DNA of 32,269 nucleotides, from contig NZ_JAOXLP010000033.1 in assembly GCF_025791835.1 (NCBI RefSeq), positions 1-32,269 of the forward strand, given 5' to 3'. This DNA is from Roseomonas xinghualingensis. GTDB lineage: Bacteria > Pseudomonadota > Alphaproteobacteria > Acetobacterales > Acetobacteraceae. The position numbers and the translations under genes were made by a program. The first letter of the stretch is position 1. Each line of letters opens with the position of its first letter. Below are positions 7,219 to 14,392 of this stretch, in pieces. The notes under the pieces are model-generated. The model saw only the letters and a list, made by a program, of their open reading frames with translations. It did no database searches and was not told the origin of the DNA.

Positions 7219-8577
7219 ATGAGCGACAACCCGTTTTCCGAGCCCGAGGATGACGACCGGACGGTGATCCGGCCGGCCCCGGGCGGCCGGCGGCCGGCGT
7301 CGCCGCTCGCGCCCATGGCGGGCGGTGCGGCGCGTCCCGCAGCGCCACTGCGTGCGCCGCCTGTGGCGGAGGGCACGGCCGACGTGGCCGTGGGCGTCAA
7401 CGCGCTCGTCGCGGCCGCAGCGCCGCTCTTCCATCTGATCTCGCGCCTCCGGAACACGGCGCAGCCGCCCGCATCGGGCGACCTGCGGGAGCGGGCGGTG
7501 CAGCAGATGCGCGCCTTCGAGCGCGCGGCGCGGGGCGCCGACATCCCCGTCGAACAGCTGCGTCCCGCGCATTACGCGCTCTGCGCCACGCTGGACGACA
7601 TCGTCCTGGCGACACCATGGGGCAGCGCGGGGGGCTGGGCAGAGCGCTCCCTCGTCTCGACCTTCCACCAGGAGGTCCGCAGCGGCGAGCGCTTCTTCGA
7701 TCTGCTGAAGCAGATGAACGAGAATCCCGGCCGCTTCCTGCCGGTGATCGAGCTCATGTATCTCTGCATGTCGCTTGGCTTCCTCGGGCGCTACCGCCTC
7801 TCTCCGCGTGGCGCCTCCGGGATCGAGCCGGTGCGCGAGGAGACCTATGCGATCATCGCCAAGCACCGGCTGCCCGCAGCCGCGGAGCTGGCGCCGCATA
7901 TCGCGGGCGTGGCCGCGCCCTACCGGCCGCTGCGCATGCATGTGCCGGTCTGGGTGGCGGGCGCGGCGGGGCTCGCGCTGCTGGGCGGGCTGTTCATCTG
8001 GACCTCCAGCCGGCTGAACGCCGCCTCGGACGACCTCTACGCAGGGATGCTGGCCGCGCCGCCGAGCACCATGCCCGCGATCTCCCGTGCCGAGCTGGTC
8101 CAGCCGCCCGCGCCGCCACCACCGGCGGCGGAACCCTCGGCGCTCGACCGGCTCCGGCAGTTCCTCGCACCGGAGATCCAGCAGGGCCTGGTGCAGGTGG
8201 TGGGGACCGAGGGCGTGCCGGTCATCCGCATCAGCAACCGGGGCATGTTCGCCTCGGGCAGCGCCACGGTGCAGGCAGGATTCCGGCCGACACTGGAGCG
8301 GGTCGGCGCGGCGCTGAAGACGGAGCCGGGCGAGGTAGACGTGATCGGCTACACCGACAACCAGCCGATCCGGACGGTGGCCTTCCCCTCCAACTTCCAG
8401 CTTTCCACAGCCCGCTCCAGGGCCGCGGCCGCGATTATCGGGGCGGCGATGGGGGATTCTGGGCGGTTGAGGATCGAAGGACGGGCGGATGCCGATCCGC
8501 TTGCGCCGAACACCACCCCCGCCGGAAGGGAGCAGAACCGCCGGATCGAGGTTGTACTCCATCGGATCCGGAGCTGA
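7219..8577 (+). CDS. tssL: T6SS inner-membrane protein TssL with C-terminal OmpA-like domain (ImpK/DotU)
   Basis: A 452-aa protein. Residues about 55-220 form the cytoplasmic DotU/IcmH domain (NPLVAAAAPLFHLISRL-like start, YALCATLDDIVLATPWG, LYLCMSLGFLGRYR-like segment). One transmembrane helix lies near 241-263 (VWVAGAAGLALLGGLFIW). A periplasmic OmpA/peptidoglycan-binding domain spans about 325-452, with FASGSATV, VIGYTDNQPI, LSTARSRAAA and EQNRRIEVVL. This is the 'extended' TssL that anchors the complex to peptidoglycan itself. The N-terminal 40 residues contain acidic and Thr residues (DDDRTVIRP), the sort of region that is phosphorylated in Agrobacterium TssL (inference). A GGAAGGA at 7208-7214 precedes the ATG. 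tssM starts 4 bp downstream. Confidence 0.95.
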   Translation: MSDNPFSEPEDDDRTVIRPAPGGRRPASPLAPMAGGAARPAAPLRAPPVAEGTADVAVGVNALVAAAAPLFHLISRLRNTAQPPASGDLRERAVQQMRAFERAARGADIPVEQLRPAHYALCATLDDIVLATPWGSAGGWAERSLVSTFHQEVRSGERFFDLLKQMNENPGRFLPVIELMYLCMSLGFLGRYRLSPRGASGIEPVREETYAIIAKHRLPAAAELAPHIAGVAAPYRPLRMHVPVWVAGAAGLALLGGLFIWTSSRLNAASDDLYAGMLAAPPSTMPAISRAELVQPPAPPPPAAEPSALDRLRQFLAPEIQQGLVQVVGTEGVPVIRISNRGMFASGSATVQAGFRPTLERVGAALKTEPGEVDVIGYTDNQPIRTVAFPSNFQLSTARSRAAAAIIGAAMGDSGRLRIEGRADADPLAPNTTPAGREQNRRIEVVLHRIRS

Positions 8578-8581
8578 GGGG

Positions 8582-11500
8582 ATGGGCGTGTTGGGGCGTG
8601 TTTCCTGGCGCTGGGTGCTGAGCTTCGTCGGCACGGCCTTGCTGGCCATGCTGCTCTGGCTTTTCGGGCCGCTGCTGCCCTGGCTGGAGGACTGGGCGCC
8701 GCGGCTGGCGATCGTGCTCGTCATGCTGCTCGTCTGGCTCGGAGCGAACCTGCTGGTCAGCCGGCGGAGACGAAAGCGGGAGGGCGCGCTGGCTGCCGGG
8801 GTGACCGCACTCGCCGGCGACGGGGAGGACCAGGCGGCGGAGGAGGTCGCGGCGCTGGGTGAGCGCCTTTCCACCGCCATGGCGCTGCTGCGCCGGGCGC
8901 GGGGCACGCGCGGCTATATTTACGAGCAGCCCTGGTACGCGATCATCGGCCCGCCAGGCGCGGGAAAGACGACCGCGTTGCTGAATGCCGGGCTGAAGTT
9001 CCCGCTCGCCTCCGAAATGGGGCAGGGGGCGGTGGCTGGTGTGGGCGGCACCCGGCTGTGCGACTGGTGGTTCACCGAGGAGGCGGTGCTGATCGACACC
9101 GCCGGCCGCTACACCACGCAGGACTCCAATTCGGCGGTGGACCGGGCGGGCTGGGAGGGCTTCCTCGCCCTGCTGCGGCGGACCCGGCCGCGGCAGCCGC
9201 TGAACGGCGTCATTGTCGCCATTTCGGCGAGCGACATCGCCCAGGCGCCGGCGGAGGAGCGGATCGCACATGCCCGCGCCATCCGGCGGCGCATCAAGGA
9301 GCTGGAGGAGAAGCTCGGGGTCCGGCTGCCGGTCTATGCGCTCTTCACCAAGGCGGACCTGCTGGCGGGCTTCACGGAGTTCTTCGAAGACCTCGACCGT
9401 GAGAAGCGGGCCCAGGTCTGGGGTGCCACCTTCCCCTTTGAGGGACTGGCCGCCGATAAGGGCCCAGGCGCGGCGGAGCGCTTCGGGGTGGAGCTGCGCC
9501 TGCTGGTCCAGCGGCTGAACGACCGCATGCTGTCGCGGCTCCAGGCCGAGCGCAGCCCGGATCGCCGGGCGCTGATCGCGGGCTTTCCGACGCAGGTCGC
9601 CTCCCTGGAGCAACCGCTGACCGGCTTCCTCTCCGAGGCATTCGGCGGCTCCCGCATGGACCCGGCGCCGCTGCTGCGTGGCGTCTATCTTGCGTCCGGA
9701 ACGCAGGAGGGCACGCCGATCGACCGGCTGGCCGGGGCCATGGCCCGTTCCTTCGGAATCGACCAGCAGCGGGCGCCGAGCCTGCGTCCCGAGGCAGGCC
9801 GCAGCTACTTCCTGCACCGGCTGCTCACTGGGGTGATCTTCGGCGAGGCCATGCTGGTGCGCGAACCGCCGCGCGAGCGCCGGCGGCGGCTGGCGTTGCG
9901 CGCCGCCGCCTTCGCAGCCGTGTTGCTGGCGGTGCTGGCGGGTGCCGCGCTGGTCCTCGCCGAAGGCCGGGCGGGGGATAGGCAGGTCGAGGCGATGGCG
10001 CGTGCCCTTGCCGCCTACGAGGCTACCGCCAAGGGTCTGCCGCTCGATCCCGTGGTGGATTCCGACCTGCCAAGGCTGGTGCCGCTGCTTGATCAGGCTC
10101 GCGACCTGGCGCGCTGGGAGGAGGGCAGCGGGCCATCGCTGCCCGGGCTGTCGCAAGGCGAGAAGCTGGAGACGGGGGCGGCTGCGGTGTATCGGCACGC
10201 GCTGAACAACGCCCTGCTGCCTCGGATGATCTGGCGGCTGGAAGCGCAGATGCGTGGCAACCTGACGCAGCCCGATTTCCTGTACGAGGCGACGCGCGTG
10301 TACCTCATGCTCGGCAATGAGGGGCCGCTCGACCATGCACTGGTGCGGGAGTGGATGACGCTTGACTGGCGCAACACCTACCCTGGTGCCTTCAACGCTC
10401 CGCTGCTGGCCAGCCTGAGCGCGCATCTCGAGCGGTTGCTGCAAGGACCACTTCCCTCGGTGCCGCTGGATGGCGCGCTGGTGGCGCAGGCGCGGGCAAC
10501 CTTCAGTCGCGTCTCTGTGGCGCAGCGCGTGTATTCGCGTATCAAGCCTTCCGCTGAAGCGCAGGCCCTGGCGCCCTGGCGACCCTCGGATGCGCTTGGC
10601 CCGGCGGGGCAGAATGTCTTCGTCCGGCCTTCGGGCCAGCCGCTGACGGCTGGCATGCCCGGCTTCCTGACCGTGGCCGGTTTTCACCGCGTGCTGCTCC
10701 CCGCCCTTTCGGGCGCGGTGAAGGAGGTGGCCTCGGAGAGCTGGGTCCTCGGACGGAACGCCGAGGTGAATGTCGGCGGGACCCAGCTCCGACAGCTGGA
10801 GCGCGATGTTGTCGCGCTCTACGCCGCAGACTACGCGGCGGCCTGGGACGCGATGCTGCAGGATCTGGACGTGGTGCCGCTGCGGAGCCTCACCCAGGCA
10901 TCGCAGGACCTCTACATCCTCGCCTCGCCGCAATCGCCAATGAAGGCGCTGCTGGAAGCGGTGGCGCAGCAGCTCACGCTTTCGGAAGCGCCGCCGGCAC
11001 AGGGCGGCGTGGCGGGGGCGGGGGCGGATATCGCGGCACGCGCCCAGGCTGCGGGCGCCGCCGCGGCCGGTGAGGCAAATGCGCGCGTTTCGGCGCTGCT
11101 TGGCGGGGCGGGGGCGGCTCCTGCCGCGCCGCCAGGGCAGGAGATCGACCAACGCTACCAGGCCCTGCGCGACCTCGTGGCCGGCGGGGCGGGCGCCCCG
11201 ATCAACCAGATGCTGAAGCTGTTGAACGACCTCCAGCAGCAGCTGGCCCGGATGGCGGCGGCGCCTGTCGGCAGCGCGGCGCCGGTGGTACCGGCGGGGA
11301 ACGACCCGACCCTGGCCCTCCGGGCGGAGGCGCAGCGCCAGCCCCAGCCCGTGGCCCGCTGGCTGCTGGCCATGGCCAGCAGCGGCGCCGTGCTGCGCGG
11401 CGGCGGGGCCCGGCAGCAGGTCTCCGCCGCCTATAACAGCGGTGGCGGGCCGGCCTCCCTTTGCCCCATGGCGGTGAACGGGCGCTTCCCCTTCGTGCCC

Positions 11501-12124
11501 GGCAGCGTGCAGGAGATCCCGCTCGACGACTTCGCCAAGCTCTTCTCCCCCGGCGGGCTGATCGACGGTTTCTTCAACACGCAACTCAAACCCTATGCGG
11601 ACACATCGGGGCCGGTCTGGAAGCCGCAGGCCTCGGGCGGCGTCCCGGCCCCGGTCTCGCCGGCGGATCTGGCGCAGTTCCAGCGGGCGGCCGCGATCCG
11701 GGACCTGTTCTTCGGCGCCGGCAGCGCGACGCCCGGGGTGCGTTTCGACATCACCCCGGTGCAGCTGGACGAGGGGGCGCGGCAGGTGACCCTGGATTTC
11801 GACGGCACAGCGGTGGCCTATAGCCACGGCCCGCCGCGGACGACGCAGATCACCTGGCCCGGTCCGACGCGGATGCAGAATGTGCGCCTCGTCTTCGACC
11901 CGCCGCCGGCGGGCGGAACCGGGGTGCTCTCGGATAGCGGGCCGTGGGCGATGTTCCGTATGTTCAACCGCGGCACGCTTCGCCAGGCGGGTTCGCCCGA
12001 GCGGTTCACGCTCACCTTCCAGCTGGGGGAGCGCCAGGTGACCTTCGATATCCGCGCAGGGTCGGTGAACAACCCCTTCGCGCCGGGGCTGCTGCAGGAG
12101 TTCCGGTGTCCGCGGGTGGAATAG
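8582..12124 (+). CDS. tssM: T6SS inner-membrane protein TssM (IcmF, ImpL)
   Basis: An 1180-aa protein of normal length. It forms the central channel of the membrane complex with TssJ and TssL. Two N-terminal transmembrane helices lie at about 11-33 and 40-60. A cytoplasmic NTPase-like domain carries a complete Walker A, GPPGAGKT (123-130), and a DTAGRYTT segment. A third transmembrane helix lies near 436-458, and the long rest is periplasmic (IcmF-related and C-terminal beta domain that binds TssJ). ATG 8582, 4 bp after the tssL stop, is chosen over an in-frame ATG at 8489 inside tssL because helix 1 begins right after it. The last 19 bp overlap tagF. An Ala/Gly-rich, low-complexity segment (about residues 800-860) interrupts the periplasmic domain. 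Confidence 0.95.
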   Translation: MGVLGRVSWRWVLSFVGTALLAMLLWLFGPLLPWLEDWAPRLAIVLVMLLVWLGANLLVSRRRRKREGALAAGVTALAGDGEDQAAEEVAALGERLSTAMALLRRARGTRGYIYEQPWYAIIGPPGAGKTTALLNAGLKFPLASEMGQGAVAGVGGTRLCDWWFTEEAVLIDTAGRYTTQDSNSAVDRAGWEGFLALLRRTRPRQPLNGVIVAISASDIAQAPAEERIAHARAIRRRIKELEEKLGVRLPVYALFTKADLLAGFTEFFEDLDREKRAQVWGATFPFEGLAADKGPGAAERFGVELRLLVQRLNDRMLSRLQAERSPDRRALIAGFPTQVASLEQPLTGFLSEAFGGSRMDPAPLLRGVYLASGTQEGTPIDRLAGAMARSFGIDQQRAPSLRPEAGRSYFLHRLLTGVIFGEAMLVREPPRERRRRLALRAAAFAAVLLAVLAGAALVLAEGRAGDRQVEAMARALAAYEATAKGLPLDPVVDSDLPRLVPLLDQARDLARWEEGSGPSLPGLSQGEKLETGAAAVYRHALNNALLPRMIWRLEAQMRGNLTQPDFLYEATRVYLMLGNEGPLDHALVREWMTLDWRNTYPGAFNAPLLASLSAHLERLLQGPLPSVPLDGALVAQARATFSRVSVAQRVYSRIKPSAEAQALAPWRPSDALGPAGQNVFVRPSGQPLTAGMPGFLTVAGFHRVLLPALSGAVKEVASESWVLGRNAEVNVGGTQLRQLERDVVALYAADYAAAWDAMLQDLDVVPLRSLTQASQDLYILASPQSPMKALLEAVAQQLTLSEAPPAQGGVAGAGADIAARAQAAGAAAAGEANARVSALLGGAGAAPAAPPGQEIDQRYQALRDLVAGGAGAPINQMLKLLNDLQQQLARMAAAPVGSAAPVVPAGNDPTLALRAEAQRQPQPVARWLLAMASSGAVLRGGGARQQVSAAYNSGGGPASLCPMAVNGRFPFVPGSVQEIPLDDFAKLFSPGGLIDGFFNTQLKPYADTSGPVWKPQASGGVPAPVSPADLAQFQRAAAIRDLFFGAGSATPGVRFDITPVQLDEGARQVTLDFDGTAVAYSHGPPRTTQITWPGPTRMQNVRLVFDPPPAGGTGVLSDSGPWAMFRMFNRGTLRQAGSPERFTLTFQLGERQVTFDIRAGSVNNPFAPGLLQEFRCPRVE

Positions 12125-12720
12125 GGGCGCGGGCCGGCCTTTACGGCAAGCTTCCGGCGCGCGGCGACTTTGTGCGCGCCGGGCTGCCGCGGGACTTCGT
12201 CGAGCCCTGGGACAGCTGGTGGCAGCGGGGCATCTCCGCCTCTCGCGCGCTCGCAGGGGATGATTGGACACCGGCTTGGCTCGTTGCGCCGGTCTGGCGC
12301 TTCGTTCTGCCGCCGGGGCTGCTGGGGCGGGGCGGCGTGCTCGGGCTGTGGATGCCCAGCGTCGATCGTGCCGGCCGCCATTTCCCACTCACCATCGCTG
12401 CAGTGGCACCATTCGACTGGACGGAGCAGCCCAGTCAGGTCGGTGTCTTCCTGGAAGTGGTGGAGGAGGCCGGACGCGACGCGCTGGCTCAGGATCTCGA
12501 ACCCGAGCGGGTGCTGCGGCGGGTGGAAGCGGCCTTGGACGGCCAGGAGACGCCCCGTGAGCCTGGGGTGCCGGATCTCGTGCCCGGGCGAGCCGCCTGG
12601 TGGACCGAGGGAGGGCCGCGCGTGGCGGCCCGCCTGGCGGATGGCTTCCGGCTTCCCGAGGGCGCGACCTTCGCCGCGCTACTCGACGATCGCTGGGCAG
12701 CATCTGCGGAGGATGCATGA
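12106..12720 (+). CDS. tagF: T6SS accessory protein TagF (ImpM)
   Basis: A 204-aa protein of the TagF/DUF2094 family. In other species TagF is a post-translational repressor of T6SS assembly, acting with the FHA protein. The family start ARAGLYGKLPARGDFVRAGLP is clear, followed by WDSWWQRGI, WLVAPVWRFVLPPGLLG and GLWMPSVDRAGRHFPL. The start is GTG 12106, set by AGGAG at 12096-12100, which places it 19 bp inside tssM. Longer in-frame starts would lie deep in tssM and encode unrelated residues. In Agrobacterium tagF and pppA are fused; here they are separate and overlap by 4 nt (ATGA 12717-12720), so the fusion partner relationship is kept as coupling. Confidence 0.92.
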   Translation: MSAGGIGARAGLYGKLPARGDFVRAGLPRDFVEPWDSWWQRGISASRALAGDDWTPAWLVAPVWRFVLPPGLLGRGGVLGLWMPSVDRAGRHFPLTIAAVAPFDWTEQPSQVGVFLEVVEEAGRDALAQDLEPERVLRRVEAALDGQETPREPGVPDLVPGRAAWWTEGGPRVAARLADGFRLPEGATFAALLDDRWAASAEDA

Positions 12721-13478
12721 ACGGTGAGATCACGCAGAACCGCAGCCTTGCCGGTTCCTTCCTCTCCTGCGCCGTCACGCATCGCGGCGCGGTTCGGACG
12801 AGCAACCAGGATGCCTTCGTGAACCGGCCGGATCTGGGGCTGTGGGCCGTGGCAGACGGGGCAGGGGGGCACCGCTCGGGCGAGATCGCTTCGGAGGAGG
12901 TACGCCGGGCGCTGGAAGGCATTCCGCCCGGACTGCCCGCACTGGCGGTGCTGGGTCAGGTCCGCGCCCGGCTTGAGACGGCGCATCTCGTGCTGCGGGC
13001 ACGTGTGACCTCGCTTGGGCCGAGAGTGCAGATCGCGACGACGGTCGTCGTCATGGTCGTGCAGGACGGGCATTTCGCCTGCCTGTGGGCAGGCGATTCG
13101 CGGGCCTATCTGCTGCGGCAGGGCGAGCTAATCCAGGTGAGCCGGGACCACAGCGTCGTCGAGGATCTCATCGAGAGCGGCGCCATCACCGCGGCCCAGG
13201 CGATGGGTCATCCACTCTCGAATGTCGTCACGCGGGCGGTTGGCGCGGAGATCGACGCGCTTCGCCTCGACAAGCGGTCCGGCCGGGTGCTTCCGGGCGA
13301 CTGCCTGCTCCTGTGCAGCGACGGGTTGTGCAAGGCGCTGACAGATGCCCGGATCGCCGAACTGCTGGCCATCCATCGGGGGGAAGCGGCCGAACCCCTG
13401 GTCCGCGCGGCACTCGATGCAAAAGCGACTGACAACGTCACAGCCGTGACGGTGCAGCTGGGCGGTGAAGCGGCCTGA
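12717..13478 (+). CDS. pppA: T6SS PP2C-type protein phosphatase PppA
   Basis: A 253-aa PP2C/Stp1-family Ser/Thr phosphatase that should reverse kinase-dependent phosphorylation and switch secretion off. Metal-binding motifs are intact: VRTSNQDAF (Asp of motif 1), LWAVADGAGGHRSGE (Asp/Gly of motif 2), LWAGDSRAYLLR, LLLCSDGLCKAL and ATDNVTAVTV (C-terminal Asp). The start is ATG 12717, with GGAGGA at 12708-12713 and a 4-nt overlap with the tagF stop. An in-frame ORF extends further upstream only as a shadow of tagF. It ends the rightward operon; the convergent PAAR gene ends 9 bp away, leaving no room for a separate terminator. Confidence 0.93.
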   Translation: MNGEITQNRSLAGSFLSCAVTHRGAVRTSNQDAFVNRPDLGLWAVADGAGGHRSGEIASEEVRRALEGIPPGLPALAVLGQVRARLETAHLVLRARVTSLGPRVQIATTVVVMVVQDGHFACLWAGDSRAYLLRQGELIQVSRDHSVVEDLIESGAITAAQAMGHPLSNVVTRAVGAEIDALRLDKRSGRVLPGDCLLLCSDGLCKALTDARIAELLAIHRGEAAEPLVRAALDAKATDNVTAVTVQLGGEAA

Positions 13479-13487
13479 CCTGCCCGC

Positions 13488-13781
13488 TCAGCCACCGATC
13501 AGGACGGTGGGAAAGCCGAAGACCACCGTGCCGCCGTGACTGCAAGTGCTGGTCATGCGCGCGGCGGGCTGGCCACCGATCAGCACCGTGACGGAGCCCA
13601 TGGCGATGGTATCGGGGGGGCCAACGCAGGCGGCCATGTCGCCGACCCGTGCGGCGGGAAGGCTGCCGATCAGGACGGTTGGGCAGCCTGGGCCCGAAAT
13701 GGGCCCGCCGACATGGGGGACGATGCCCGTCACCATCGGGCAGACATGCATGTCGGTCAGGCGCGCCGCGGGCATCCCCAT
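13488..13781 (-). CDS. PAAR-domain spike-tip protein
   Basis: A 97-aa protein that should cap the VgrG trimer and sharpen the T6SS spike. It is a bare PAAR domain with no effector extension. It shows the start PAARLTDMHVCP and three repeats of the 'TVLIGG.PAAR' beta unit (PTVLIGSLPAAR, VTVLIGGQPAAR, PTVLIGG). His12, Cys14, Cys80 and His82 are candidate zinc ligands. It is the last gene of the vgrG-DUF6931-paar unit; its ATG shares one base with the upstream stop (TGATG at 13783-13779). Being bare, it would carry effectors only through adaptors or non-covalent binding. Confidence 0.9.
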   Translation of the reverse strand: MGMPAARLTDMHVCPMVTGIVPHVGGPISGPGCPTVLIGSLPAARVGDMAACVGPPDTIAMGSVTVLIGGQPAARMTSTCSHGGTVVFGFPTVLIGG

Positions 13782-14389
13782 CAGCCCATCTCCGGATCGA
13801 GCCGCCCGGCGCCGCCGCGGCTGATGTCCCGCGCCGAGGCGAGAAAGCGGAGCAGCCGCGCCTCGCGGAGGCGCGCGTCTCCGCGTGCGGCGGCAAGCGC
13901 GACAGAGCCGGCAACCGCCAGGCCCCTGAAATGCGGCTCGGGCGGGACTTTGGGCGCCTCGGGAGGCGCCATGGAGTCACCGCTCCAGAATGCGCCGACA
14001 GCGGCCCAGGCCTCCGGGCTGTCGAAGCCGGAAGCCTGGGCGGCCGCCATTGCCGCCCGCCGCTGCGCATCGCCCTGGCGCCGCACCCATTCCTCCGCCA
14101 GGTCGCGCAGGGCGGCTTCCGCTTCGGGGCGGGCGCCCGAAGCAGCGGTGTGGCGGCTGCACATGCAGGCCCACCAGACCGCCTCCCGCGCGGGCAGCGC
14201 CTGGGCGGCAAGACGCATGGCTTCGTCGAGGAGCTGCGCCTTCTCCAGTGCGGCGAGCGCGGCCGCCGCGCTCTCGGCGCCGGCCAGCACTTCCTGTCCC
14301 CGCTCATCGAGAGAGAGGTGCGGCAGGAAGGCCGCAAGGTCGTCGGAGAACTTGGTCGGGGCCGCGGCGGCGGCGGGCTGGATCGCCAT
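13781..14389 (-). CDS. DUF6931-like helical protein encoded between VgrG and PAAR
   Basis: A 202-aa, Ala-rich and mostly helical protein with no signal peptide or transmembrane segment. It looks like the DUF6931 family, recalled from similar proteins in T6SS neighbourhoods; the assignment is moderate. Recognisable blocks are LPHLSLDERGQEVL, REAVWWACMCSRHT, AAEEW-like helix RDLAEEWVRRQGDAQRRAAMAAAQ and a Gly-rich C terminus. The function is unknown. Its position 3 bp after vgrG and 1 nt overlapping paar suggests a role with the spike, for example as an adaptor or chaperone for PAAR or a cargo, by analogy with Tap/DUF4123 and DUF1795 adaptors that occupy the same slot. That role is inference. 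Confidence 0.7.
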   Translation of the reverse strand: MAIQPAAAAAPTKFSDDLAAFLPHLSLDERGQEVLAGAESAAAALAALEKAQLLDEAMRLAAQALPAREAVWWACMCSRHTAASGARPEAEAALRDLAEEWVRRQGDAQRRAAMAAAQASGFDSPEAWAAVGAFWSGDSMAPPEAPKVPPEPHFRGLAVAGSVALAAARGDARLREARLLRFLASARDISRGGAGRLDPEMG

Positions 14390-14392
14390 GGG

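Noticed and set aside
6787..12388. Long minus-strand open frames (706 and 1317 aa)
   Set aside because: They are antisense to tssK, tssL and tssM, with low-complexity Arg/Pro/Ala content. Real genes on the plus strand explain the region.
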